A DNA stretch of 64,000 nucleotides from Streptomyces sannanensis (GCF_039536205.1 NZ_BAAAYL010000001.1:186001-250000), one strand, 5' to 3'. Numbered from the stretch's first letter, positions 54,798 to 63,958 are shown. Program-made: numbers and translations. The notes: generated from the sequence alone by a model not told the origin.

Positions 54798-56183
54798 ATG
54801 AGTACCGCGGCCAATGTCTCGGTCGTCCTGTTCACCTCCGACCTGCGGCTGCACGACCATCCGCCACTGCGGGCCGCGCTAGGTTCCGCCGAGCAGGTGG
54901 TGCCGCTGTTCGTGCGCGACGACGGCATCCATGCCGCGGGCTTCCCGGCGCCCAACCGGGAGGCCTTCCTCGCGGACTGCCTGACGGATCTCGACGCGGG
55001 GCTACGCGAACGCGGCGGGCGTCTCGTCGTCCGCTCCGGAGACGTCGTCGACCAGGTGTGCAGGATCGTCGTCGAATCGGACGCCGACGAGGTGCACATG
55101 GCGGCGGGGGTCAGCGGATACGCCCAACGTCGCGAGGAACGGCTGCGGCGGGCCCTGGAATCCGAGGGCCGCCGCCTGCACGTCCACGACACCGTGATCA
55201 CCGCGCTCGCGCCGGGCGCCGTCACACCGAGCGGCTCGGACCACTACGCCGTCTTCACCCCGTACTTCCGCCGCTGGGCGCAGGAGCGCCTGCGCGACGT
55301 GCTCGGAGCACCCCGGACGGTGCGGGTCCCGGACGCTGTCTCCTCCGAAAGGCTTCCGTCCCGCAAGGACGTCGCCGGCGTCTCGGAGGGACTGAGCACG
55401 GGAGGGGAGAAGGAGGGACGGAGGCGGCTCGCCATCTGGCTGCGCGGCAGTCTCGCGGACTACGCGGACCGCCACGACGACCTGCCCGGAGACGCCACCT
55501 CCCGGCTCTCGCCGCACCTGCACTTCGGCACTCTCTCCCCCGTCGAACTCGTGCACCGGGCGCGCGCCGCGGGCGGCCCCGGCGCCGATGCCTTCGTACG
55601 GCAGCTCGCCTGGCGGGACTTCCACCACCAGGTACTGGCTGCCCGGCCCGCGGCAGCCACGGCCGACTACCGCACCCGGCACGATCACTGGCGGTCGGAG
55701 GACTCGGCCGCGGAGGAGATCGCCGCCTGGAAGGAGGGCCGCACCGGCTATCCGGTGGTCGACGCCGCCATGCGCCAGCTGCTGCACGAGGGCTGGATGC
55801 ACAACCGCGGACGGCTGCTGACGGCGAGCTTTCTCACCAAGACGCTGTACGTGGACTGGCGCGTCGGCGCCCGTCATTTCCTGGACCTGCTGGTCGACGG
55901 CGACGTGGCCAACAACCAGCTGAACTGGCAGTGGGTCGCGGGGACGGGCACGGACACGCGGCCCCACCGGGTACTCAACCCGGTGGTCCAGGGCAAGCGG
56001 TACGACCCGGACGGTGTGTACGTCCGTCGCTGGGTGCCGGAGCTCGAGGGTCTCCGTGCGCCGGTTGTGCACGAGCCCTGGAGACTCCGGGGGCCGGAAC
56101 GTGCCGCATACGACTATCCGGACCCCGTCGTCGACCTGTCCGACGGCCTCGTCCGCTTCAAGCGGGCCCGCGGCCGCGACTGA
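54798..56183 (+). CDS. phrB: Deoxyribodipyrimidine photolyase
   Basis: 461 residues, ATG 54798. The N-terminal antenna-binding domain begins SVVLFTSDLRLHDHPPL. The C-terminal FAD domain has SRLSPHLHFGTLSP, RQLAWRDFHHQ, WMHNRGRLLTASFLTKTLYV and NNQLNWQWVAGTGTDTRP. It uses blue light and FADH- to split cyclobutane pyrimidine dimers. The 82-base spacing to the SDR gene suggests one transcript. A 15-bp terminator lies 250 bases downstream. Confidence 0.94.
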   Translation: MSTAANVSVVLFTSDLRLHDHPPLRAALGSAEQVVPLFVRDDGIHAAGFPAPNREAFLADCLTDLDAGLRERGGRLVVRSGDVVDQVCRIVVESDADEVHMAAGVSGYAQRREERLRRALESEGRRLHVHDTVITALAPGAVTPSGSDHYAVFTPYFRRWAQERLRDVLGAPRTVRVPDAVSSERLPSRKDVAGVSEGLSTGGEKEGRRRLAIWLRGSLADYADRHDDLPGDATSRLSPHLHFGTLSPVELVHRARAAGGPGADAFVRQLAWRDFHHQVLAARPAAATADYRTRHDHWRSEDSAAEEIAAWKEGRTGYPVVDAAMRQLLHEGWMHNRGRLLTASFLTKTLYVDWRVGARHFLDLLVDGDVANNQLNWQWVAGTGTDTRPHRVLNPVVQGKRYDPDGVYVRRWVPELEGLRAPVVHEPWRLRGPERAAYDYPDPVVDLSDGLVRFKRARGRD

Positions 56184-56432
56184 GCCGCCATGTGCCCTTC
56201 GCCCGGCCCGTGACCGCGTCCTCGTCCGGTTCCACCGCATGGCGAGCCGGCACCTGCCACGGCCGGCCATTGCGTCGTGTTGCGGGCCTCGGGCCGTCCG
56301 CCGGGGCAGGATCACGGGTGAGCCTCCAGGGGGAGGTTCATCCGTCGACCTGCGGTCGGATGAGAGCCGGATCTACTCGGCGGAGACGGCGCCGCCGATG
56401 CTGTGGCCGTCATCCCCGCGGCAGACGGCCAT

Positions 56433-56470
56433 GCGTCCGTGCGGCGCCCCAGTGCGCGCCGCACGGACGC
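56433..56470. terminator. Strong bidirectional terminator between phrB and the monooxygenase
   Basis: Perfect 15-bp stem (56433-56447 with 56456-56470), 8-base loop, between convergent genes. The remaining 56184-56511 has no gene. Confidence 0.8.
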
Positions 56471-56511
56471 CCCGCCTCACAGCGCGCCCCCGCCGGGTGA
56501 GCGCGGTCGGC

Positions 56512-57744
56512 TCACCGTACCGAGGCCGCCGGGGGGCGCTCGCGTACGGCGCCGTAGGCGAAGAAGTACGCCGGCACCCGGTTCAGCCAGCGCGAGGTCG
56601 TGATGCGTTCGGTCATCCGCTGCGCCCGCCTGGGGTTTCCGAAGGGCGAGCGTCCCGCCAGCAGCGGTTCGACGACCTGCTTGTGGGCGAGCCGCTGCAG
56701 TGCCTGCGTCGCGGCCGTGGTGGGCCACCGGCGGCGCTGCACGCTGCGTACGTCCCGCAGGCCGACCGTACCGGCGCGCAGCGGCTCGACGAGGTACCTC
56801 GCGGCGGCCACGGCGTCCTCGACGGCGAGGTTGATGCCGATGCCGAAGACCGGCGACATCGCGTGCGCCGCGTCGCCGATGCACAGCAGCCCCGGGCGGT
56901 GCCAGCGCCGGAGGCGGTCGAGCCGTACGTCGAGGAGCCTCACCTGGTCCCACGAGCGCAACGCGTGCACCCGGTCCGCGAGCCATGGGGCGGCGGCCGT
57001 GAACTCGGCCATGAACCGTTCGAGACCGGCGGCGCGGCGCTGGGCGTCGGTTCCCTTGGGGATCAGCGCGGCGCACTGCCAGTAGTCCCCGCGGTCGATC
57101 ATGGCGGTGAAGAACCGGTCGCCGGCAGCTCCCACGAGCCCTTGTGGGTCGTCCTCGCGCCGCGGCAGCCGGAACCACCAGGCGTCCATCGGGCAGCTGA
57201 ACTTCCGCAGTCCGAGTTCCGGCAGCAACCTGGCCAGCGAGCCCCGGCCGTCGCAGGCCACGGTGAGCGTGGCCCGCAGCTCACCGGTACGGCCGTCGGA
57301 GGTGCGGTAGCGCACCCCCCTGACCCGTCCGCGCTCCATCAGGAAGGAGGTCGCCTCGGTGCTCATCCGCAGGGAGAAGGACGGTTCCTGCCGGGCCTCG
57401 TCCGCCAGGAGGTCGAGCAGGTCCCACTGCGGCACCATCGCGATGTAGTTGTACCTGCCCCGCAGCGAGCCGATGTCTCCGACGGTGACCAGCGAACGGC
57501 CCGGTCCGACCGGCAGCTGTACGGTCCTCACCCGCCGATGCGGCAGACGGGCGAACCGCTCGGCCAGGCCCAGCTCGTCCAGCAGTGCCAGGGTGGACGG
57601 ATGCACGGTGTCGCCGCGGAAGTCGCGCAGGAAGTCACCGTGCTTCTCCAGGACCGTGACCGCCACACCTGCACGGGCCAGCAGCAGGCCGAGGACCATT
57701 CCGGCGGGGCCGCCGCCCACCACGCAGCACGTGGTCCGCTCCAT
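56512..57744 (-). CDS. FAD-dependent monooxygenase (UbiH/PHBH fold)
   Basis: 410 residues from ATG 57744 with AGGGAG upstream. Motifs are the N-terminal dinucleotide fold CVVGGGPAGMVLGLLLARAG, the mid DG motif TVACDGRGSLAR (about 170) and GLLCIGDAAHAMSPVFGIGI (about 290). These are the three hallmarks of the group A flavin hydroxylases. It is divergent from a P450 over a 118-base promoter region, so the pair probably oxidises one small molecule in sequence. The pathway is unknown. Confidence 0.92.
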   Translation of the reverse strand: MERTTCCVVGGGPAGMVLGLLLARAGVAVTVLEKHGDFLRDFRGDTVHPSTLALLDELGLAERFARLPHRRVRTVQLPVGPGRSLVTVGDIGSLRGRYNYIAMVPQWDLLDLLADEARQEPSFSLRMSTEATSFLMERGRVRGVRYRTSDGRTGELRATLTVACDGRGSLARLLPELGLRKFSCPMDAWWFRLPRREDDPQGLVGAAGDRFFTAMIDRGDYWQCAALIPKGTDAQRRAAGLERFMAEFTAAAPWLADRVHALRSWDQVRLLDVRLDRLRRWHRPGLLCIGDAAHAMSPVFGIGINLAVEDAVAAARYLVEPLRAGTVGLRDVRSVQRRRWPTTAATQALQRLAHKQVVEPLLAGRSPFGNPRRAQRMTERITTSRWLNRVPAYFFAYGAVRERPPAASVR

Positions 57745-57824
57745 GCCGACTGCTCCCTTCGGGGAAATCCCTGAATCCATCACACTCGGACATATACCCT
57801 CAAGTCCTGATCATTCCGTTGTAG

Positions 57825-57844
57825 ACGCTCGTGAACGCTCGTGA
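57825..57844. promoter_or_regulatory. Adjacent direct repeats in the monooxygenase-P450 promoter region
   Basis: Two back-to-back copies of ACGCTCGTGA, 18 bases before the P450 ATG. They may form an operator of an unlinked regulator, since no regulator gene adjoins. Confidence 0.5.
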
Positions 57845-57862
57845 CGTTCCCCGGGAGGCAAG

Positions 57863-59086
57863 ATGAGACAGCAGCCGGTACTTCTGCCCTATACCGACCC
57901 GGCCTTCGCCGCGGACCCCTTCCCGCTCTACCGGCAGTTGCGTGAGGAAGGCCCGGTGCGCCGCGCCGTGCTCGCCGGCGACCTGGACGCCTGGCTGGTC
58001 ACGCGCTACGAGGACGGTCTCGCGGCGTTGTCGGACCCGCGGCTGAGCAGCGACATCCGCGACGCGTCGGATCCCCGGCTCATGGAGCAGCTGCCCGTGA
58101 CGGAACGCGAGTCGCTGATGAGCAACATGCTCCGCAGCGACCCGCCCGACCACACCCGCCTGCGCCGCCTGGTGTCGAAGGCGTTCACCGCGCGCCGGGT
58201 GGCCGAACTCCGGCCCCGCATCCAGGAGATCACCGACCAACTGCTGGACGCGATCGTGCCGGCCGGCCGCGCCGACCTCGTCGCGGACTTCGCGCTGCCC
58301 CTTCCCGTCACCGTCATCAGCGAACTGCTCGGCGTGCCCGTGACGGACCGGCACGACTTCCAGCGGTGGACCGACGAGATGATCATGCGAGGGGTACGCC
58401 GGCCGGACCCGGCCGTGGTCGACGCAGCATGGCGGCAGATGCGTTCGTACCTGACCAAGCTCCTGGAAGCCAAACGGGACCGGCCCGCGGACGATCTGCT
58501 CAGCGAGCTGATCGCCGCCCGGGACGAGGAGCAGCAGCTGACCGAGGACGAGCTGATCGCCATGTCGTTCCTGCTCCTGGTGGCCGGATACATCACCACG
58601 GTCAACCTGATCGGCAGCGGCATCGCCACACTGCTCGCCCACCCCGAGCAGTTGGAGACGCTGCGGAACAATCCGGCGCTGCTGCCCGGCGCGATCGAGG
58701 AGTTCCTCCGCTACGACGGACCGGTCAGCCCCGGCATCGCCCGTTTCGCGCGCGAGGACGTCTCCATCGCGGGCGTGAACATCCCGCGCGGGGCGACCGT
58801 GCTCATCGCGTCCGCCATCGCCGACCGCGACCCGGCGCGGTTCGCCGACCCCGACCGGCTGGACATCACCCGGCAGGACAACGCCCATCTCGCGTTCGGG
58901 CACGGCATCCACTACTGTCTGGGGGCGCCGCTGGCCCGGCTGGAGGGTCAGGTCGCGATCGGGACCGCCCTGCGCCGTCTTCCCGGTATCGCCCTGGCCG
59001 TGCCGCCCGGCGAACTGCGGTGGCGGCCCGGCGGACTGCGCGGGCCCGAGCTGCTGCCGGTCACGTTCACCCCGGACCCGAACTGA
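57863..59086 (+). CDS. Cytochrome P450 (CYP105/107-like)
   Basis: 407 residues, ATG 57863 with GGGAGG upstream. Typical bacterial P450 with the ExxR region EEFLR, the heme loop FGHGIHYCLGAPLAR (Cys about 353), and the substrate-recognition start DPAFAADPFPLYRQLREEGP. The I-helix reads AGYITT where most P450s have AG-x-(E/D)-TT; the usual acid is Ile. This may change proton delivery and chemistry. It is divergent from an FAD monooxygenase. The electron-transfer partners must come from elsewhere. Confidence 0.94.
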   Translation: MRQQPVLLPYTDPAFAADPFPLYRQLREEGPVRRAVLAGDLDAWLVTRYEDGLAALSDPRLSSDIRDASDPRLMEQLPVTERESLMSNMLRSDPPDHTRLRRLVSKAFTARRVAELRPRIQEITDQLLDAIVPAGRADLVADFALPLPVTVISELLGVPVTDRHDFQRWTDEMIMRGVRRPDPAVVDAAWRQMRSYLTKLLEAKRDRPADDLLSELIAARDEEQQLTEDELIAMSFLLLVAGYITTVNLIGSGIATLLAHPEQLETLRNNPALLPGAIEEFLRYDGPVSPGIARFAREDVSIAGVNIPRGATVLIASAIADRDPARFADPDRLDITRQDNAHLAFGHGIHYCLGAPLARLEGQVAIGTALRRLPGIALAVPPGELRWRPGGLRGPELLPVTFTPDPN

Positions 59087-59106
59087 TCCTCACGGACAGG
59101 CCGGAC

Positions 59107-60219
59107 TCACACCGGCGCCGGCCCCGCTGGGTGGATCACACCTGCCGTCGCGGTCAGCGGTGTGCCGCTGCCGCCCCAGCGCAGGGCGATGATCTCCGCC
59201 GCCACCGACACGGCGACCTCCTCCGGCGTACGGGCCCCGAGGTCGAGCCCGATCGGTGAGCGCACCCGGGCCAGCTGCTCGTCGTCCAGCCCGGCCGCCC
59301 GCAGCCGTTTCGTACGGTCCTCGTGCGTACGGCGGCTGCCCATCGCCCCGATGTAGGCGGCCGGGCGGCGCAGAGCCTCCTCCAGCAGCGGCACATCGAA
59401 CTTCGGGTCATGCGTCAGCACACAGATCACCGTGCGGGAATCGATCTCGGTGCGCTGCAGATACCGGTGCGGCCAGTCGACCACGACCTCCACGGCCTCG
59501 GGGAATCGCTTGGGCGTGGCGAACACCGGCCGGGCATCGCACACCGTCACCCGGTAGCCGAGAAAGTCACCGATCCGGGCGACCGCGGCGGCGTAGTCGA
59601 TCGCCCCGAAGACCAGCATCCTCGGGGGCGGCGCGAACGACTGCAGGAACACGCTGACGGCGTCCTCCCGGCGCTCCCCCCGCGGACCGTAGTGCCGCAG
59701 CACGGTCGCGCCCTGCGCGAGCTCGCCCCGCGCGTCGGCGACGACCGCCGCGTCCAGACCGGCCGACCCCAGCGAACCGGACACCGCGTCCGGCCACACG
59801 GCCAGCGCGGCTCCGCGCGGTGCCGGGCCGTCGGTCACCGTCGCCACCGTCACCGGACGGTGCCCGGCGACCGACTCGGCGACGGCACCGAAGCCCGCAT
59901 CGGTGGCCGGCGACACGGACCGTACGAGCAGTGTGATCTCCCCGCCGCAGGTCAGACCAGCGGCGAACGCGTCCTCGTCGCTGTACCCGAAGGTCTGCAA
60001 CCGCGCCTCCCCGTCGGCGATGACCTCCTTCGCGAGGTCGAACACCGTGCCCTCCACACAACCGCCGGAGACACTGCCGACGACCTCCTCGCCCGGGCCC
60101 ACTGCCATCGCCGCGCCGGGTCCCCGCGGCGCGCTTCGGCTCACCGCGACGACCGTGGCCAGCCCGAACGGCTCGCCGGCCGCGTACCACCGACTCAGCG
60201 CCGGCAGGATCTCACGCAT
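59107..60219 (-). CDS. XdhC/CoxI-family molybdenum-enzyme maturation protein
   Basis: 370 residues from ATG 60219 with AGGAG 6 bases upstream; the 72-codon extension upstream is out. The N-terminal XdhC_CoxI domain has GSVSGGCVEGTVFDLAKEVI and GLTCGGEITLLVRSV. The C-terminal Rossmann domain begins RMLVFGAIDYAAAVARIGDF and contains ICVLTHDPKFDVPLLEEAL and YIGAMGSRRTHEDR. XdhC helps insert sulfurated Moco into xanthine-dehydrogenase-type enzymes. No xdh genes are in the window, so its client lies elsewhere. Confidence 0.9.
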   Translation of the reverse strand: MREILPALSRWYAAGEPFGLATVVAVSRSAPRGPGAAMAVGPGEEVVGSVSGGCVEGTVFDLAKEVIADGEARLQTFGYSDEDAFAAGLTCGGEITLLVRSVSPATDAGFGAVAESVAGHRPVTVATVTDGPAPRGAALAVWPDAVSGSLGSAGLDAAVVADARGELAQGATVLRHYGPRGERREDAVSVFLQSFAPPPRMLVFGAIDYAAAVARIGDFLGYRVTVCDARPVFATPKRFPEAVEVVVDWPHRYLQRTEIDSRTVICVLTHDPKFDVPLLEEALRRPAAYIGAMGSRRTHEDRTKRLRAAGLDDEQLARVRSPIGLDLGARTPEEVAVSVAAEIIALRWGGSGTPLTATAGVIHPAGPAPV

Positions 60220-60428
60220 CCTCGGCTCCTCTCGCCGCGGCCGTCCCGCACGCCGACGGTGCGCGACCAGGGCGGGCCCTGCGGGGGTTGGCCCGGCCCT
60301 CCCGGTGCGCGAGCCGGTGCGGCCATCGACATCGTGCTCACGCCCCTCGCCCTGCACAAGGACCCGGGCAGGAAATATCGACCAGATCTGCCCGGTGTGC
60401 CCAACTGTAGGTACGAGCAATGCATGGG

Positions 60429-60478
60429 TTGACACGCTTGGCTAATGCTATTAGCTTTTGAGCTACAGACATTAGCTC
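60429..60478 (+). promoter_or_regulatory. Promoter with two TetR-like operators
   Basis: TTGACA (60429-60434), 17-base spacer and TAGCTT (60452-60457) form a -35/-10 pair. Palindrome GCTAAT-GCT-ATTAGC (60441-60455) overlaps the -10. A second inverted repeat GAGCTA/TAGCTC (60460-60478) lies downstream. The cotranscribed TetR is the likely binder. Confidence 0.7.
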
Positions 60479-60490
60479 GGGGAGGGCGAC

Positions 60491-61327
60491 ATGACCGAAT
60501 TCCTGGACATCGACGGCGGACGGCTCGCGTACGACGTGACCGGCGAGGGCCCGCTGATCGTGCTGGCCCACGGCATGGGCGACAACAGGGGGGCATACCG
60601 CGACATGGCCGTCCGTCTCGCGGAAGCCGGGTTCCGGGTCGCCGCCATGGACATGCGAGGAAATGGCGCGTCCAGCACCGGCTGGACGTCCTACACCCGC
60701 ACCGACGTGGCAGCGGACCTCCTGGCTCTCATCAGGCACTTGGGTGGCCCCGCCGTCATCGTGGGCCACTCGTTCTCCGGCGGCGCCGCCACCATCGCGG
60801 CAGCCCAGGGGCCCGAACTGGTCAGCGCCATCGTCGAGATCAGCCCGTTCACCCGTGCCCAGAAGATCGACCTGGGCGCCCTGGTGTCCCACGCCCGCTA
60901 CCGCAAGGGAATGACGCTGCTCATGGGCACCGGCCTGCTGCGCAGCGTCGGACTGTGGAAGCGCTACCTCGACCACGCCTACCCGGACGTGAAGCCCGCC
61001 GGTTTCGCTGCCCACGTCGCGGCCCTCGACGCGGACCTGCGCAGGCCGGGCCGGATGGCCGTCGTCAGTAAAATGGGCATGTCCGCGCCCACCGACGCCG
61101 GCGCCGCGCTCGCCGGCATCCAGTGTCCCGCTCTGATCATCGAGGGCTCCCTCGACCCCGACTGGGCCGACCCCAGGGCCGAGGGCGAGGGCATCCTGGC
61201 GGAGATGCCCGCAGGACTCGGCCGACTCGAGATGATCGAGGGAGCGGGCCACTACGCACACGCCCAGTTCCCCGCCGAAGCCACTGCGGCCATCCTGGCC
61301 TTCCTCAAGGTCGGCGCGCATGGCTAG
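60491..61327 (+). CDS. Alpha/beta hydrolase
   Basis: 278 residues, ATG 60491. Canonical motifs are LIVLAHGMGDNRGAYRDMA (HG oxyanion), the nucleophile elbow GHSFSGG (Ser about 95), a C-terminal Asp in GSLDPDWADP and His in EGAGHYAHAQFP. It overlaps the TetR gene by 8 bases, so they form a coupled unit under a promoter with two palindromic operators. It resembles epoxide-hydrolase/haloperoxidase-like enzymes; substrate unknown. Confidence 0.92.
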   Translation: MTEFLDIDGGRLAYDVTGEGPLIVLAHGMGDNRGAYRDMAVRLAEAGFRVAAMDMRGNGASSTGWTSYTRTDVAADLLALIRHLGGPAVIVGHSFSGGAATIAAAQGPELVSAIVEISPFTRAQKIDLGALVSHARYRKGMTLLMGTGLLRSVGLWKRYLDHAYPDVKPAGFAAHVAALDADLRRPGRMAVVSKMGMSAPTDAGAALAGIQCPALIIEGSLDPDWADPRAEGEGILAEMPAGLGRLEMIEGAGHYAHAQFPAEATAAILAFLKVGAHG

Positions 61328-61874
61328 GGCAGCGCTGTCCGCGAACGCGGTCGTCGACATCGCACTGCAGATCGTCGACGAGGGCACCCCCGCCGCCCTG
61401 ACCTTGTCGGCGGTGGCCGGCCGGGCGGGCGTCGCCACACCGTCCCTCTACAAACACGTGAGCAACCTCGCCGAGCTGCGCGAACTCATGTCGGCACGGA
61501 TCGTGAACGAGATCGCGGACCAGGTCGGCGAGGCCGTGCTCGGCCGCTCCGCCGACGAGGCGATCCGCGCGCTCATGACGGCCTGGCGGCACTACGCGGT
61601 CCGGAACCCGCACCGCTACGCGGCGCTCATCCAGAGCCCCCGGCCGCGGACAGCAGAGGCCGGTACGCGACTGGTCAACATCATTCTGGCCACCCTCCGC
61701 GCCTACGGCATGGAGGACTCCGCGGCGATCCACGCGACCCGCTGCCTGCGCGCGGCCGTCCACGGCTTCGCGGTTCTGGAAGCCGAAGGCGCGTTCGGAC
61801 TTCCCGAGAAACTCGACGAGAGCTACGACCTGCTGATCCACATGATGATCGCGGGACTGCACGCGCCTCGTTGA
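61320..61874 (+). CDS. TetR-family regulator
   Basis: 184 residues, ATG 61320 overlapping the hydrolase stop. The N-terminal HTH is typical: ALTLSAVAGRAGVATPSLYK then HVSNLAELREL. The C-terminal part (RNPHRYAALIQSPR ... GFAVLEAEGAFGLPEKLDESYDLLI) resembles the WHG/TetR_C_33 type. It probably represses its own operon via the operators at 60441-60478. Confidence 0.9.
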   Translation: MARAALSANAVVDIALQIVDEGTPAALTLSAVAGRAGVATPSLYKHVSNLAELRELMSARIVNEIADQVGEAVLGRSADEAIRALMTAWRHYAVRNPHRYAALIQSPRPRTAEAGTRLVNIILATLRAYGMEDSAAIHATRCLRAAVHGFAVLEAEGAFGLPEKLDESYDLLIHMMIAGLHAPR

Positions 61875-61948
61875 TCGGACCGCGAAGCGTCGCCAACCGC
61901 CGACGCGCTCGACCTGATCACACGCGAGCGGATGCGGCTCGCGGAGGA

Positions 61949-61985
61949 CGTCATGGGCACCGGTGTACCGATGGTGCCCATGACG
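61949..61985. terminator. Hairpin between TetR and the transglycosylase
   Basis: Perfect 13-bp stem (61949-61961 with 61973-61985) and an 11-base loop, between convergent genes. Other sequence in 61875-62036 is unremarkable. Confidence 0.75.
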
Positions 61986-62036
61986 CAGATCTGCTCGAGG
62001 GACTCCCCGGGAAAAGAGCGCCGCGCAGGCGACGGT

Positions 62037-62774
62037 TCAGTAGGCGCTGTTCACATTGTCGATCGAACCGTACCTGGCGGCGGCGTAGTTGCACGCAGCA
62101 GTGATGTTGGCGACCGGGTCGAAACTGTCCATCGCCGTACCGGGCACGTGATAAGCGCGGAAGGTCGGGTCGATTATCTGCAGGAGCCCCTTGGACGGTA
62201 TTCCGGCAGCGGCGTTGGAGTCCCAGTTGTTGACGGCCCGTGGATTGCCCGAGGACTCGCGCATGACGTTTCGGTGGATTCCTTCATAGGAACCGGGAAT
62301 CCCGTGCCTGGCCATGATGTCCAGCGATTCCTTGATCCAGCCGTCGAGGTTGTCGGAGTACGTCGCGTACTTCGCAACGGGGGCACCGCCTGCGGCAGTC
62401 TCGGCCTTCGCGCCAATGGTCAGCGTGATGCCGGGACTCAGCACCGCCGGGTCGCCACCGATGACCCTCCGATTGTCCGTGTACAGCCTCTTCCAGCCAC
62501 CGCTCAAGGAGTACTTGTCGGCGATCGTCGCGAGGGTGTCCCCCGCTGCCACCGTGTATGTCGTGGGGACGGCCGTCGTCGCGGCGACTGCCGCGACGGC
62601 TCCGACGGCCGGAGCCATCGCCCTTTCGGCGGTGACGGGCCGAGCCGACGGCGTGGCGTGCGCGGTGGCGGCGACGACGATCGGCAGGACGAACGCGGCA
62701 CCCGCACCCGCGGCGACGAAACCTTGAGTGAGTCGACCGTTCCTGGGGCGGCGGTGCTTACCCTTCGCAGGCAT
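62037..62774 (-). CDS. LysM-domain lytic transglycosylase (SLT type)
   Basis: 245 residues from ATG 62774 (GAGAGG upstream). An N-terminal signal/transmembrane part (about 15-40, FVAAGAGAAFVLPIVVAATA) is followed by an Ala/Val-rich linker. A LysM repeat is at about 72-120 (TYTVAAGDTLATIADKYSLS). The C-terminal SLT lysozyme-like domain has the catalytic Glu in NVMRESSGNPRAVNNWDSN and GLLQIIDPTFRAYHVPG. It cleaves peptidoglycan glycan strands outside the membrane. It is preceded by a c-di-AMP riboswitch, as many Streptomyces cell-wall hydrolases are. Confidence 0.92.
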   Translation of the reverse strand: MPAKGKHRRPRNGRLTQGFVAAGAGAAFVLPIVVAATAHATPSARPVTAERAMAPAVGAVAAVAATTAVPTTYTVAAGDTLATIADKYSLSGGWKRLYTDNRRVIGGDPAVLSPGITLTIGAKAETAAGGAPVAKYATYSDNLDGWIKESLDIMARHGIPGSYEGIHRNVMRESSGNPRAVNNWDSNAAAGIPSKGLLQIIDPTFRAYHVPGTAMDSFDPVANITAACNYAAARYGSIDNVNSAY

Positions 62775-62788
62775 GACGAATTCCTCTC

Positions 62789-62958
62789 CGTCGCCTGCGA
62801 GGTGAGCTGTCGGGTTCGGACCGGAGATGGCCGGCCGCATATACATGCGACTTCACCCCGAGCCGTTCCGGATTTCCGGATCGGCGGCTTACCTGGGTCC
62901 CCCGCTCCTGCCGTTCGTGATTGGGTGCAGTTTCCGGACGGTGGCAGGATTCGGCGGT
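62789..62958 (-). promoter_or_regulatory. Cyclic di-AMP riboswitch (ydaO/yuaA type)
   Basis: The minus-strand leader carries the ydaO signatures in order: CGCCGAATCCTGCC (P1 5' side), GAGCGGGGGACCCAGGTA, GGGGTGAAGTC, and CCGAACCCGACAGCTCACC followed by GCAGGCG (P1 3' side). It lies immediately upstream of the transglycosylase start. In Streptomyces such riboswitches turn off resuscitation/lysis genes when c-di-AMP is high. Confidence 0.88.
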
Positions 62959-63209
62959 CCATCCGGATTGCGGTGACCGTAAGCGAGAAAGCCGGGACGG
63001 AACAAGCCCTCTATTCCCAATCGCAATCCAATGACAAGATCCAAGGCAGGGAAAGGGTGTCACCCATTCCGCGCCGGGAGCTCAACTTCCCCTTCGAGGA
63101 AGGGAAGTGGGGCTGGCGGGGCATCACCCACAATTTTCCGACGTGACCGACGTCACTGATTGCGTAAGGTGAATTCCTCGGCGGCACCCCACGCAGAACA
63201 AAAAGATTA

Positions 63210-63237
63210 CATATAAACACAAAACGGACATTGTCAC
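63210..63237 (-). promoter_or_regulatory. Candidate promoter for the riboswitch-transglycosylase transcript
   Basis: In an unusually AT-rich patch, GTGACA (complement of 63232-63237), a 16-base spacer and TATATG (complement of 63210-63215) form a promoter-like pair. This would give a leader of about 430 bases. 62959-63503 otherwise has no credible gene; a small hairpin is near 63085-63110. Confidence 0.45.
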
Positions 63238-63503
63238 CAATGTGATCCAATTGCCTGCATTCCTGGATTTCCCGGAGGGGAGCTACAGAGAAGGCGGACG
63301 GCCTGATTCTCGATCGAGGAGAGCCAGGCCTCGGCGGACCGGACCTGCGCCGGCGTGGAGCGTCGTCGCGGTGGCGGTGCGGAATGTGCGCGCCCCCAGC
63401 GTCCGCCAACCGCCGACGAGATACGACCTCGTGATGGGGCGTCACCCATCACTCTTGTTCAAGCTTCGAATAGTCGTCCTCAAGGGACAGAACAGCTCAT
63501 GCG

Positions 63504-63935
63504 TCATGGCTTGAAGCGGGAAACGAAACGGCGCTGCCAGGGTGTCTCCACAGCGCTTGACGCGTAGTGCTCCCGGACGTAGGCGACCGCCTCGCGGTTG
63601 GGCACCCCGTCCAGAACCGCGAGGCAGGCCAGCGCCGTACCGGTACGTCCCCGTCCGCCGGCGCAGGCAATCTCGACGCGCTCGGCCTCGGCGCGTGCCC
63701 ATGCCTCGCGCAGCGCGTTCCCCGTCGCCGTGCGGTCGGACGGCAACCAGAAGTCCGGCCACCGCAGCCAGCGGGCCTCCCAGGCGACGGGAGGCGGCTC
63801 GTGGCCCAGCAGATACAGGGCGAAGGTGGGCTGCGGCCCTGCCGGAAGGGGGCGGCTGAGCCCCCGGCCCCGGACGAGCCGGCCCGAAGGCAGTCGCAGC
63901 ACGCCCGTCGTCGTGTGCTCCCAGGCGGTGATCAC
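63504..63935 (-). CDS. Protein-tyrosine-phosphatase-like protein
   Basis: 143 residues, GTG 63935. The P-loop CAGGRGRTGT (about 91-100) satisfies the Cx5R catalytic signature, and an upstream Asp in RWPDFWLPSD is the usual general-acid position (WPD). The protein is small and cytoplasmic. Such enzymes dephosphorylate Tyr (or dual) substrates, or small phosphates. No operon neighbours; a palindrome lies 24 bases upstream. Confidence 0.85.
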   Translation of the reverse strand: MITAWEHTTTGVLRLPSGRLVRGRGLSRPLPAGPQPTFALYLLGHEPPPVAWEARWLRWPDFWLPSDRTATGNALREAWARAEAERVEIACAGGRGRTGTALACLAVLDGVPNREAVAYVREHYASSAVETPWQRRFVSRFKP

Positions 63936-63958
63936 CGAGCAAGCCTAGTGCCCCTCCC

